Below the pieces are notes generated by a model. It was not told the DNA's origin. It searched no databases and saw nothing but the letters and a program-made list of their open reading frames with translations. Position numbers and translations under genes: made by a program. Positions 9,241 to 17,960 of a stretch of DNA of 64,000 nucleotides are shown in pieces. Source of the DNA: Moraxella oblonga NBRC 102422 (GTDB lineage: Bacteria > Pseudomonadota > Gammaproteobacteria > Pseudomonadales > Moraxellaceae); the NCBI RefSeq assembly GCF_001598275.1, contig NZ_BCYQ01000011.1, positions 1-64,000 of the forward strand, written 5' to 3'. The number at the start of each line of letters is the position of its first letter. The first letter of the stretch is position 1.

Positions 9241-9758
9241 ACGCCATTCAAAAAGCCCAAAAAATCAAACTCTTTGCGATGGATGTAGATGGCATTTTAT
9301 CAAATGGTCAAATCATCTATGACAGCAATGGCAACGAGACAAAAGCCTTTTATGTGCAAGATGGTGTTGGTTTAAAGGGTTTGCGTGATATTGGCATACA
9401 GCTTGCCATCATCACAGGCAGAAGCTCACCAATGGTTGAACGCCGTGCCAAAGAGCTTGGTATCAAGCATGTCATACAGGGTCAAGATGACAAATTTACT
9501 CAATTATCTACACTTGCTGTATCGCTTGGCTTGGAGCTTAACGAATGTGCTTATATGGGCGATGATTTGCCTGATTTGATGGCTATTAAATACGCAGGAC
9601 TGGGCATTAGCGTCCCTAATGGTTGTAGTGAAGTGCAAGAGATTGCTGATTTGGTTACGGTCAAATTAGGCGGTCATGGTGCAGTACGTGAGGCTTGTGA
9701 GTTTATTTTAAAAGCACAAAGTCGCTATGATGACTTTATTGACGGTTTTAGATCATGA
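9237..9758 (+). CDS. kdsC: Kdo-8-phosphate phosphatase
   Basis: HAD-family phosphatase that frees Kdo from Kdo 8-phosphate. At 173 residues it is a cap-less HAD as expected. Motif I is MDVDGILSNG with nucleophile and acid Asp15 and Asp17, motif II is ITGRSS, and motif IV is YMGDDLPDL, followed by GLGISVPNG. It overlaps kdsD by four bases at its start and lptC by four at its end, pointing to coupled translation. Confidence 0.95.
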   Translation: MNAIQKAQKIKLFAMDVDGILSNGQIIYDSNGNETKAFYVQDGVGLKGLRDIGIQLAIITGRSSPMVERRAKELGIKHVIQGQDDKFTQLSTLAVSLGLELNECAYMGDDLPDLMAIKYAGLGISVPNGCSEVQEIADLVTVKLGGHGAVREACEFILKAQSRYDDFIDGFRS

Positions 9759-10384
9759 ATCTAAAAATTTTAAGCCTATTTGGCACGATGATATTGGCGG
9801 TGGCGGTTTGGTTTTTTTACAAAGAAGATGTTAAAATCAAACCCACCACACCCACCACACCTGATGTTTCTTATGAGGTTGAGGAAATCAAAGCCGTTCA
9901 AACAAATGCCAAAACAGGTGAGGTAGAATATACGCTCATCGCTCAATCACTGACCAAAAATGCACAGGGCGAAGATGTTATGTTGGATGCTGATGTACTT
10001 TGGCAACCTAGTGATGCCAGTCCCATTCATCTCACCGCCAATCAAGCCAAACACAGCCAAACAACAGGTGAAATATGGTTTGATGAAGGGTTTATCCTAA
10101 CCAAACAAAACATCACCAACCAAGACAATCAAGCCACCACAAATCAAAATACAGATGATGAAAATCTTCACGCCAAAGCCGATTTAATCATCAAAGGCAC
10201 AAGTTTGGCAGGCAACACCAAATCAAACACCATTAAAAGTGATGAGCCCATTCACATCACACAAGGCGAAAATAGCTTTATGGCTCAAAGACTGGACGGC
10301 AATGTACAAACAGGTGAATATGAATTTCACCAAGTACAGATTGAATTTAACCCCCCAAAACGCACCGATAAGCCTTTATTTTAA
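9755..10384 (+). CDS. lptC: LPS export inner-membrane protein LptC
   Basis: Bitopic protein that passes LPS from the LptBFG transporter to LptA. A hydrophobic anchor at residues 4-22 is followed by a periplasmic beta-jellyroll region. YTLIAQSLTKN, ANQAKHSQTTGEIWFDEGF and AQRLDGNVQTGEYEF resemble LptC repeats. At 209 residues it is about 20 longer than E. coli LptC; the extra length is an Asn/Thr/Gln-rich stretch at about 120-140. ATGA overlap with kdsC. lptA follows after 31 bases. Confidence 0.85.
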   Translation: MNLKILSLFGTMILAVAVWFFYKEDVKIKPTTPTTPDVSYEVEEIKAVQTNAKTGEVEYTLIAQSLTKNAQGEDVMLDADVLWQPSDASPIHLTANQAKHSQTTGEIWFDEGFILTKQNITNQDNQATTNQNTDDENLHAKADLIIKGTSLAGNTKSNTIKSDEPIHITQGENSFMAQRLDGNVQTGEYEFHQVQIEFNPPKRTDKPLF

Positions 10385-10415
10385 CCATATTATTTCATTG
10401 AGTTTGAGATTATTA

Positions 10416-10925
10416 ATGAAACGCATTTACGTACTATCCCTTATTATTGGTATGTCTCCATTCGTGGCACACGCCTTGCCATCAGATGCCAACCAACCCA
10501 TTCGTCTTTTGGCAGACAAAGCCACTTATAGTGAGCGTACTGGCATTACCACTTATTCAGGCAATGTTACTATTGAACAAGGCACACTCAAAATCGCCGC
10601 CGACAACATCACTCTCAATCTAGGCAACAACCGTTCTATCCAAAGTGCCGTTGCCACAGGTCGCCCTGCTACCATGCAACAAGTTGTTACCCAAGAAAAA
10701 GGGCTTGCCAAAGGTCAAGCCAATAAAATTGATTATAACGCCGTTACAGGCATTGTTACCTTGACAGGCAATGCCAAGCTCACCCAAGCAGGGGCAAGCT
10801 TTGCAGGTAATGTCATTCGTTATAGCCTAAAACTTGGTGATGTTGAAGCAACTGCGGGCGGCGGCAAACGTGTGGAACTTATTTTCCCACCAAATGGCAA
10901 TGGCTCTCATCAAGGTGTTCGCTAA
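10416..10925 (+). CDS. lptA: LPS transport periplasmic protein LptA
   Basis: Periplasmic bridge protein (OstA-like N-terminal family) carrying LPS between LptC and LptD. I chose ATG 10416, giving 169 residues: it begins with a Sec signal peptide (hydrophobic 4-17, cleavage near AHA-LP) straight before [16 protein letters not shown]. An open frame extends 59 codons upstream into lptC but lacks a signal-like N terminus. Repeats such as [19 protein letters not shown] and [13 protein letters not shown] are typical. Its stop shares a base with the lptB start (TAATG). Confidence 0.93.
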   Translation: MKRIYVLSLIIGMSPFVAHALPSDANQPIRLLADKATYSERTGITTYSGNVTIEQGTLKIAADNITLNLGNNRSIQSAVATGRPATMQQVVTQEKGLAKGQANKIDYNAVTGIVTLTGNAKLTQAGASFAGNVIRYSLKLGDVEATAGGGKRVELIFPPNGNGSHQGVR

Positions 10926-11653
10926 TGCTAACACTTGCCATGCGACATCTGGGTAAACGCTATGGACAGCGTTGGGTGGTCAAAGATGTTTCTTTTGAAA
11001 TTCATCAAGGACAAGTCGTGGGTATTTTAGGGCCAAACGGAGCAGGCAAAACCACAAGCTTTTATATGGTCATCGGACTTGTGCCGATGGATAAAGGACA
11101 AGTCATGCTTGGTGATATTGATTTATCCAAAAAAGCCATGCACGAGCGGGCTAAGGCAGGCATCGGCTATTTGCCCCAAGAAGCCTCCATTTTTCGCAAA
11201 CTCACCATAGAACAAAACATCATGGCGATATTGCAGACACGTCAGGATTTGGATAAAAACGCACAGTTTGCCGAACTTGAAAAACTCATGGGCGAATTTC
11301 ACCTAGAACACGTCCGTCATTCGCTTGGTATGAGTGTGTCAGGTGGTGAACGCCGTCGCTGTGAAATCGCTCGCTGTTTGGCAAGCAACCCAAAATTTAT
11401 CCTACTTGACGAACCTTTTGCAGGGGTTGACCCCATATCGGTTGGTGACATCAAAGATGTGATTGTCGCTCTACAATCTCGGGGTATTGGCGTACTCATC
11501 ACCGACCACAACGTGCGAGAGACTTTATCTATTTGCCAAAATGCCTACATCGTCTCCGAAGGCAACATCATCGCACAAGGTTCCCCAAGTGAGATTTTAA
11601 ACAACGAATTGGTACAAAAAGTCTATTTGGGCAAGGATTTTATCTTAAATTAA
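10925..11653 (+). CDS. lptB: LPS export ABC transporter ATPase LptB
   Basis: Cytoplasmic ATPase that powers LPS extraction with LptF and LptG (not in this window). Walker A is [13 protein letters not shown] near 39-51, the Q-loop is in [14 protein letters not shown], the signature is [16 protein letters not shown], Walker B is [15 protein letters not shown] and the H-loop is [10 protein letters not shown]. The 242-residue length is standard. It overlaps lptA by one base, and the next gene begins only 13 bases after its stop, so the glycosyltransferase is probably in the same transcript. Confidence 0.97.
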   Translation: MLTLAMRHLGKRYGQRWVVKDVSFEIHQGQVVGILGPNGAGKTTSFYMVIGLVPMDKGQVMLGDIDLSKKAMHERAKAGIGYLPQEASIFRKLTIEQNIMAILQTRQDLDKNAQFAELEKLMGEFHLEHVRHSLGMSVSGGERRRCEIARCLASNPKFILLDEPFAGVDPISVGDIKDVIVALQSRGIGVLITDHNVRETLSICQNAYIVSEGNIIAQGSPSEILNNELVQKVYLGKDFILN

Positions 11654-11666
11654 TACAGGTAACATC

Positions 11667-12356
11667 ATGTTTAAAGGCTATGTCATCAATCTTAATCATC
11701 GCTATGACAGACTGTATCGTTTCAACCAGCACCCAGATGCTAAATATTTTGAGCGTTTTCCAGCCATTGACAAGAAAGCCTTAGAAATGCTTGGGGAGGG
11801 TGTGAGGTCATTGTTTTTTGATACTCACAAATTTTATGAAAACCATCGCCGAGAAATCACATTGGGTGAGATTGCCTGCACCCTCTCACACATCAGTGTT
11901 TGGCAAAAAGCCCTACTTGATGATGACATTGCTTTTGATGACTTTATCGTGATTGCCGAAGATGATGTTACTTTGGATAAACATTTTTTGACACATATTC
12001 GCTACCTAAACAACTTTTTAAAAAGTGCCAGCATAGATTTGTTGATATTGCAACGACTGTTGACCGAAAATAAGCCCATAGATTACCAAAATCCCCAATT
12101 TGACATTCTTACCAACATCAAGTACAACTATGCAGGTGCAGGCTTGTACATGATAAAAAAATCTCGCCTAAAAATCATCTGTGATTGGCTAAAAAGCCAC
12201 AAACCTATTTGGTTGGCTGACGAGTTTGTTGCCTTTTGCCCCACAGAACATACAGGGCTACTCTACCCCCTTATTGGCGTGGTTGAGAGTGAGGATTCTG
12301 ATTTGGAACATGACCGAGTCATTTCTAGACAAACTAGCAAACAACAATCAAAATAA
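11667..12356 (+). CDS. Family 25 glycosyltransferase (LOS type), copy 1
   Basis: A 229-residue cytosolic or peripheral glycosyltransferase of the GT25 family, which adds sugars (often galactose) to lipooligosaccharide. Family marks are the N-terminal GYVINLNHRYDR, GEIACTLSHISVW near 70-82, and the acidic VIAEDDVTLDKHF near 102-114, which in this family binds the metal and nucleotide sugar. The C-terminal part has YAGAGLYMIKKS and WLADEF. Position 13 bases after lptB supports a role in surface glycolipid. The acceptor and sugar cannot be read from sequence. Confidence 0.85.
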   Translation: MFKGYVINLNHRYDRLYRFNQHPDAKYFERFPAIDKKALEMLGEGVRSLFFDTHKFYENHRREITLGEIACTLSHISVWQKALLDDDIAFDDFIVIAEDDVTLDKHFLTHIRYLNNFLKSASIDLLILQRLLTENKPIDYQNPQFDILTNIKYNYAGAGLYMIKKSRLKIICDWLKSHKPIWLADEFVAFCPTEHTGLLYPLIGVVESEDSDLEHDRVISRQTSKQQSK

Positions 12357-12462
12357 TAAAAGTGAGAATATTGCCTAAGTTGGTCATTTTTTAGTATAAA
12401 AATTTAACAAAATGCGTTAAAATGTCGCATTCAACACATACCTAACCATATTGGGATTTATG

Positions 12463-13188
12463 ATGTTTCATGCCTATGTTATTAATTTAAATCGCCACCC
12501 AAGCGAACTACATCAATTCTACCAACACGCTGATGCCAAATATTTTCAATTATTGCCTGCCGTGGATAAGCGGATTTTGGATTTTATCGGTGATAACAGT
12601 TGGTTTTTTAACAACCAGCAATTCAAACAAATGGTTGGACAAGATGCCACCATTGATGAAATCATTCGTGCCATGTCACACATCAACGTGTGGAAAACCA
12701 TTGCTCACAACCCAAAAATCTTAGACAACGAATTTGTTGCCATTGCCGAAGACAACATCATTTTGACGCACAATTTTTCTAAATATCTAAACGCCATCTT
12801 AAAAGCATTGGGTGAATTTTCCAAAATTGACATTTTGGTCTTGCAAAAATGCCCTGCCACCCAAACCCCAGAAGAATTTGGGCGAGGCAAATTCCGCATC
12901 TTAAAACATTCCAAAGAACTGTTTCGTCAAGTGGACGCATCGCTTTATCTCATCAAAAAATCCCGAGCCAAAGCCATCGTTCAATGGCTTGAAACCTACA
13001 AACCTTGTTGGCTAGCTCAAGATTACAATGTATTCTGTCCAGAAGAAAATTTGGGTGTATTATTACCTGCTTTGGGTTATGCCATTCCTAGAAGCAATCT
13101 CATTCCTGACATGACCCAAGACCCCAACCGCCCCACCACACAAAAATACCAAAAGTTTAACAGCCATACGGTATTAAAATTCGCCTAA
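12463..13188 (+). CDS. Family 25 glycosyltransferase (LOS type), copy 2
   Basis: Diverged paralogue of the preceding gene, 241 residues, with the same blocks in the same order: HAYVINLNRHPSE, IIRAMSHINVW, VAIAEDNIILTHNF, DASLYLIKKSRAK and CWLAQDYNVFCPEE. In the acidic motif the second Asp is Asn (EDN instead of EDD), which may alter metal binding or specificity. I start at ATG 12463, matching copy 1 (MFKGYVINL) and preceded by a GGGA; ATG 12460 and TTG 12451 are in frame. A separate promoter could lie in the 106-base gap. Confidence 0.82.
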   Translation: MFHAYVINLNRHPSELHQFYQHADAKYFQLLPAVDKRILDFIGDNSWFFNNQQFKQMVGQDATIDEIIRAMSHINVWKTIAHNPKILDNEFVAIAEDNIILTHNFSKYLNAILKALGEFSKIDILVLQKCPATQTPEEFGRGKFRILKHSKELFRQVDASLYLIKKSRAKAIVQWLETYKPCWLAQDYNVFCPEENLGVLLPALGYAIPRSNLIPDMTQDPNRPTTQKYQKFNSHTVLKFA

Positions 13189-13192
13189 TAAA

Positions 13193-13228
13193 AAAACACC
13201 AACAAAGTTTTGATTTTGTTGGTGTTTT
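13193..13228. terminator. Bidirectional terminator between GT25 copy 2 and trpC
   Basis: A 14-bp stem, AAAACACC plus AACAAA (13193-13206) against TTTGTT plus GGTGTTTT (13215-13228), with an 8-base loop and A/T runs on both sides. It sits between two convergent genes and can serve both. Confidence 0.9.
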
Positions 13229-13231
13229 GAA

Positions 13232-14047
13232 TTAAACTTCGCTCAACAACTTCGCCAACGCTTGCCCTGCATTTTCCGTTTTCATAAACTGCTCACCGAT
13301 GAGAAAATGATGAACATCATGACGTTGCATGAGATGAATGTCGTCTGCCCCATGAATGCCACTTTCACTGACAATCAGCACATCCGACCCCAGCTCATCA
13401 CGCAAAGTATCGGCAAGATTAATGGTTGTATTTAAATTAACTTCAAAGTTATTTAAGTTACGATTGTTGATACCGTAAATGTTGTGAGTGGATTTTGGTA
13501 ATTTTAGGGCACGAAACAATTCACTCTCATCATGAATCTCAATCAATACATCCATGCCAAGCTCTATGGCAATCTTGTGCAACATTGCCACCGTCTCATC
13601 ATCAAGGCACGCCATGATGAGTAAAATGCAATCCGCCCCCAACACACGACTTTCATAAATGTGGTATTCATCCACCATAAAATCCTTACGCAGCACTGGC
13701 AATGTACAGGCATTTTTAGCTTGTATCAAATAATCATCATGCCCCATAAAATACTCACGGTCTGTCAGTACTGATAAACAAGTCGCCCCTGCTTGCTCAT
13801 AAGCCTTCGCAATGACGATTGGGTCAAAGTTTTGACAAATCACACCTTTGGACGGACTTGCCTTTTTGATTTCGCTAATCACACCAATTTTACCATCAAA
13901 TTCACGCAACGCCCTTGCAAAACCCCGAACAGCAGGGGTAGTTTTTACTTTTTCTTTTAACTCATCAAGGCTAATTTTATCTTTTGCTTGCATGACCTCG
14001 ATATGTTTAGTAGCAACGATTTTTTGTAAAATGGTGGGGGTAGACAT
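13232..14047 (-). CDS. trpC: Indole-3-glycerol phosphate synthase
   Basis: Closes the indole ring in tryptophan synthesis. At 271 residues it is the stand-alone form, not fused to TrpF. Recognisable strand-end motifs are VISEIKKASPSKG near 55-67 (catalytic Glu and Lys), LSVLTDREYFMGH, VLRKDFMVDEYHIYES (catalytic Lys), YGINNRNLNNFEVNL and VSESGIHGADDI (phosphate site). It is downstream of trpD in the same direction but separated by 246 bases, whereas trpG and trpD are 23 bases apart. Confidence 0.96.
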   Translation of the reverse strand: MSTPTILQKIVATKHIEVMQAKDKISLDELKEKVKTTPAVRGFARALREFDGKIGVISEIKKASPSKGVICQNFDPIVIAKAYEQAGATCLSVLTDREYFMGHDDYLIQAKNACTLPVLRKDFMVDEYHIYESRVLGADCILLIMACLDDETVAMLHKIAIELGMDVLIEIHDESELFRALKLPKSTHNIYGINNRNLNNFEVNLNTTINLADTLRDELGSDVLIVSESGIHGADDIHLMQRHDVHHFLIGEQFMKTENAGQALAKLLSEV

Positions 14048-14177
14048 GGATTTTCCTTTTTATCATTAAAATAAAGAAAATGTACTAGGATGTATTGAAC
14101 ATTGATAACATTATTTATAAAAACGATTAAACTTTAACGCTTTTTATTAATTTTTGCATGAAAAATGGCTAAATCTT

Positions 14178-14200
14178 GTTTGATAGAATAACTATCAAAC
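14178..14200. repeat. Hairpin in trpD-trpC gap
   Basis: Perfect 9-bp inverted repeat, GTTTGATAG (14178-14186) and CTATCAAAC (14192-14200), with a 5-base centre. The 246-base gap 14048-14293 holds nothing else I can name. In the minus direction no T run follows directly, so a terminator is unlikely; an operator, an RNA processing hairpin or an internal promoter control site for trpC are possible. Confidence 0.5.
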
Positions 14201-14293
14201 TTCACTTTTTCCTTGAAAAACGTGCAATTTTTCTCATTTTTCATTGCAAATACCAATATTCAACACACCCTAATAAAATAATGACATTTTTAA

Positions 14294-15358
14294 TTAATGT
14301 GTAAATTTTTGAGTAAATTGGGCAAAGGCTTGCAATTTATCCCACGCCTTGCCACTTTGTAGGGTTGTTAGTGCAAGCTCCACGCCTGCTTTAAAATTAT
14401 CTGCCACGCCTGCCACATATAGGCTTGCCCCTGCATTTAGGGCGATGATGTGTTGGGCTTTTTGGGTACGCTCATCATGGATTTGGTTTTGTAAGGCGTT
14501 TTTAATCAGCTCACAACTTTCACCAACCGATCCCACCACCAAACCATCAAGAGACTGTATGGGAAGACCAACATCAGTAGGGCTAATTTTAAAGGTATTA
14601 ATCCGACCATCTTTGTACTCACAGACGGTGGTGGGCTTGGCAAGACTTATCTCGTCCAATCCATCATCACTATGCACCACCCACACATGACGAGAACCAA
14701 GCTCTCCCATCGCCTTTGCCAACTTTTCACACAATGCTACATCATACACCCCAAGCAAGCTATTTGGGGCAGACGCAGGGTTGGTAAGTGGCCCTAAGAT
14801 ATTGAAAATCGTACGTATTTTTAATATTCCACGCACCGCTTTGGCATGTCGCATGGTGGGGTGGTGATTGGGAGCAAACATAAAGCACACACCCAGTTCA
14901 TCGGCACATTTAGCAACTTCATCAGCATTTAGCACCAAATTGACACCTGCATGAGCAAGTAAATCGGACGCACCTGAACGACTGGATACACCTGTACTAC
15001 CATGCTTGGCAACTACCCCTCCTGCACTTGCTACCACAAAGGCAGATGCTGTGGAGACATTAAACAAATTCGCCCCATCACCGCCCGTTCCTACAATGTC
15101 TACCGCATTGTCCGTATGTAGCACCACTCTGTTGGCAAATGACCGCATGACACGGGCGGACGCACTAATTTCATCAACCGTCTCACCCTTGATACGCCAT
15201 GCTGTGATGATGGCAGACAGTAACACATCTGGACATTTACCAGTCATGATAAGTGTCATCAGTGTGGTAGTATCATCTTGGTTTAGATCTTTGCCAGCTA
15301 CCAAATCATTTAGAATTTTTACCAAAAAAGCATGGGTTTTTTCATCTAAGTCATTCAT
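14294..15358 (-). CDS. trpD: Anthranilate phosphoribosyltransferase
   Basis: Joins anthranilate to phosphoribosyl pyrophosphate. The 354-residue protein has the PRPP loop GTGGDGANLFNVST near 87-100, the KHGSTGVSSRSGASDLL segment, FMFAPNHHPTMRHA, RTIFNILGPLTNPA and a late HSDDGLDEIS. The order trpG-trpD-trpC without trpE matches the small trp cluster of Acinetobacter and Pseudomonas. Confidence 0.97.
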   Translation of the reverse strand: MNDLDEKTHAFLVKILNDLVAGKDLNQDDTTTLMTLIMTGKCPDVLLSAIITAWRIKGETVDEISASARVMRSFANRVVLHTDNAVDIVGTGGDGANLFNVSTASAFVVASAGGVVAKHGSTGVSSRSGASDLLAHAGVNLVLNADEVAKCADELGVCFMFAPNHHPTMRHAKAVRGILKIRTIFNILGPLTNPASAPNSLLGVYDVALCEKLAKAMGELGSRHVWVVHSDDGLDEISLAKPTTVCEYKDGRINTFKISPTDVGLPIQSLDGLVVGSVGESCELIKNALQNQIHDERTQKAQHIIALNAGASLYVAGVADNFKAGVELALTTLQSGKAWDKLQAFAQFTQKFTH

Positions 15359-15381
15359 GATTTATCCTTCTCATTTGGCAA

Positions 15382-16005
15382 TTAGGCAACATTGGGCAGT
15401 TCATCATCAGACAGCACTGCCAAGCCATAGCGTTTTAAAAAATTGTTAAATAGCTGATAACCATGCTCACTTAGAATGGATTCTGGGTGAAACTGTACAC
15501 CCTCAATATTTAACGTCTTATGGCGTACACCCATAATCTCACCCATTGAGCCATCATCGTTTTGTGTCCATGCTGTTATGGCAAGGCACTCGGGCAAGGT
15601 ATTTTTATCAATCACAAGCGAATGATAACGCACCACCGACACAGGATTTGGCAAATTGACGAATACGTCCGTATTATGATGATATACATCTGACAGTCGT
15701 CCGTGCATGACTTCGCCCGCCCGCACAACATCACCACCAAACGCTTGGCCGATTGCCTGATGACCTAGGCACACGCCCAAAATCGGAATCTGACCACCAA
15801 ACCGCTCCAAAATTGGAATTGTAACCCCTGCTTCATTCGGCGTACATGGACCTGGCCCTAGTATGATGGCTTTGGGAAGAAGGGTTGCAATCTCATCTAG
15901 ACCAATCTCATCATTGCGTTTAACCACGATATCCTGCTTCAACTCACCAAAATACTGTACAATGTTATAAGTAAAACTACAATAATTATCTATCATTAAA
16001 ATCAT
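15382..16005 (-). CDS. trpG: Anthranilate synthase component II (glutamine amidotransferase)
   Basis: Class I glutaminase subunit that supplies ammonia to TrpE. The 207 residues include the oxyanion region [11 protein letters not shown] near 51-61, nucleophile Cys in [17 protein letters not shown] near 79, and the His-Glu pair in [13 protein letters not shown] near 172. In related bacteria this amidotransferase can also serve para-aminobenzoate synthesis. First gene of the cluster. The upstream gap 16006-16238 is AT-rich; I saw no leader peptide with tandem Trp codons. Confidence 0.96.
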   Translation of the reverse strand: MILMIDNYCSFTYNIVQYFGELKQDIVVKRNDEIGLDEIATLLPKAIILGPGPCTPNEAGVTIPILERFGGQIPILGVCLGHQAIGQAFGGDVVRAGEVMHGRLSDVYHHNTDVFVNLPNPVSVVRYHSLVIDKNTLPECLAITAWTQNDDGSMGEIMGVRHKTLNIEGVQFHPESILSEHGYQLFNNFLKRYGLAVLSDDELPNVA

Positions 16006-16200
16006 ACTAATTATCCTGTGGATGATTTATAGAATATTTATTCAAATAATCTTAAAAATGAAAAATATGTCCCATATTGAGTATGTTTTGCCATTCATTT
16101 TTCCAGCATGACATAGTCTCAACCAAGATGGATTTTGGTATTTTACCATTTTTTCACCACCTGTCAAATGAAACAAAATTCCCTAAATCTTAAACAAAAT

Positions 16201-16230
16201 AAAAACCACCCAAAAAATTGAGTGGTTTTT
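16201..16230 (-). terminator. Terminator of the efflux operon
   Basis: Stem AAAAACCAC (16201-16209) and GTGGTTTTT (16222-16230), followed on the minus strand by a T-rich run, 9 bases after the efflux outer-membrane gene. Confidence 0.8.
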
Positions 16231-16238
16231 ATGCTATG

Positions 16239-17960
16239 TTACTCAGTAGCTTCTTGAGCTTCTTCTATAACTTCCACACTTTCACTTTCGGTAGCGAATG
16301 GCATGGGGGGAGGTGTGATAATGGTTTTAGTGGTCTTGACATCTGCTTTCGTGGCTGACTCTACATCATCTGACAACGCTTCAAGATTATCATCTTGGGC
16401 AGATTTTGGTTGAGCTATCATAACCACATCAGTTGGTTGCACCGCTTTTTCATTGGCTTTTTCCACTTGCTCTGGCGTAGCAATCTTTGCTGGCGTCATG
16501 GCTCGTTTTTGGGTATTGGCATGGGTAATTTGCTCCACTTCTAGCGTTGCTCCACCGCCAAGTACTTGATAAAGCTCAATTTGGCTAACAACTTTGGTTA
16601 ATTCAAGCTGTAAAATGTTTTGCTGGTTTGCAAACAACGAACGCTCCGCATCAAGCACGCTCAAATAGTCATCTAGTCCAGAACGAAAACGAGCCAATGC
16701 AATTTCATAGGTTTCTTGATAATTTTTTTGGAGGCGATATTGAGAATCCAACTGCTGTCCAATGGTTGCACGAGTTGCCAACACATCATCAACTTCTTTA
16801 AAGGCAGTCTGAATGGTTTTTTCATATTCTGCCAAAGCCTGTTTTTGGGCGATTTGAGCAACCTCGTAGTTGGCACGTCTTGCACCTGCATCAAAAATGG
16901 GCAAACTAATAGAAGGAACAATCTTCCAACCAAAAGCACTACTTTTTAGCAAATCTGTCAAACTAGACGAACTAAAACCCAGATTGCCACTTAGGCTAAT
17001 TGATGGAAAATAGGAAGCACGCACCACATTGATATTGGCACCTGCTTGACGCAAGGCATGTTCCGCTTTAATGATATCAGGACGATAATACAAAAGCTCA
17101 CTTGGCAAACCTGCACTAAACACCTTGGCAGTAACAATGTCATTAACCGCCATATCAGGCAACAAACCGTTAGGAATAGGTGCACCCAATAGCAACTGTA
17201 ACGCATTACGAGTTTTTAAAATCTCGGTATCTGCTTTATAGATTGCCAATTTTGCACTTTCAAGCGAAGCATCTGCTTGTAAACTTGGTGTTTTGGCGTC
17301 AATACCTGCCTTAAATCGCTCTTGGGTAATAGCAAGTGAGTGTTCACGGGTTTTAAGCGTTTCTAGGGCAAGCTGACGTTGTGCTAATGCGTAGCTTAGA
17401 TTTACATAACTCTTGGCAATATTGGCAATCAGTGTGATTTGCACAGTATCCTTTGCAGAGTTGGTGCCAAGATAGTCATGCAATGCCATTTCTTTTTGGT
17501 CGGCTATTTTACCCCAAAAATCAAACTCATACTCCGACATAGCAAGACCAACATCATATTTGGCTCCTGAGTTACTAAAACCCCCACTACCAATGCGAGA
17601 GGCTGATGCACTACTGCCGATGGTTGGAATATTAGCAATATCTTTGATTTGGTATTGAGCTTTGGCACCTTGAATGGCAAGCACCGCTTTTTGTAAATCT
17701 TTGTTGTTATTTAAGCCAATCTCAATGAGTGCTTTTAACTTTGGATCAGTATAAAAATCTTGCCAACGCACCGATGCCAAACTAGGCATTTCTTCAACAC
17801 TGATGGTGTCTTTGTCCATAATGCGATAGTTTTCATTGATGGCAACATTGGGTACAGCCACGATGGTTGTATCCGCACGTGGTGGAATGGCAGAACACGC
17901 CACCATTCCCAACACCAATGCTGAAAGCGTAAAATAACGTATGGTGTTTTTAGTTTTCAT
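16239..17960 (-). CDS. RND efflux outer-membrane lipoprotein (OprM/AdeK-like)
   Basis: Outer-membrane channel of a tripartite drug pump. A lipoprotein signal ends with LGMVAC, so Cys22 would be acylated. The body has the TolC-family duplicated coiled-coil pattern, with GAKAQYQIKDIANIPTIGSSASAS near 103 and LPIFDAGARRANYEVAQ near 355. At 573 residues it is about 90 longer than OprM. The surplus is a C-terminal tail from about 475, rich in Glu, Asp, Thr and Ala, that should sit in the periplasm. The gene overlaps the pump gene by four bases. Confidence 0.92.
   Translation of the reverse strand: MKTKNTIRYFTLSALVLGMVACSAIPPRADTTIVAVPNVAINENYRIMDKDTISVEEMPSLASVRWQDFYTDPKLKALIEIGLNNNKDLQKAVLAIQGAKAQYQIKDIANIPTIGSSASASRIGSGGFSNSGAKYDVGLAMSEYEFDFWGKIADQKEMALHDYLGTNSAKDTVQITLIANIAKSYVNLSYALAQRQLALETLKTREHSLAITQERFKAGIDAKTPSLQADASLESAKLAIYKADTEILKTRNALQLLLGAPIPNGLLPDMAVNDIVTAKVFSAGLPSELLYYRPDIIKAEHALRQAGANINVVRASYFPSISLSGNLGFSSSSLTDLLKSSAFGWKIVPSISLPIFDAGARRANYEVAQIAQKQALAEYEKTIQTAFKEVDDVLATRATIGQQLDSQYRLQKNYQETYEIALARFRSGLDDYLSVLDAERSLFANQQNILQLELTKVVSQIELYQVLGGGATLEVEQITHANTQKRAMTPAKIATPEQVEKANEKAVQPTDVVMIAQPKSAQDDNLEALSDDVESATKADVKTTKTIITPPPMPFATESESVEVIEEAQEATE

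Noticed and set aside
10239-10415. 59-codon N-terminal extension of lptA
   Set aside because: It overlaps lptC in another frame, and the signal peptide starts exactly at ATG 10416.
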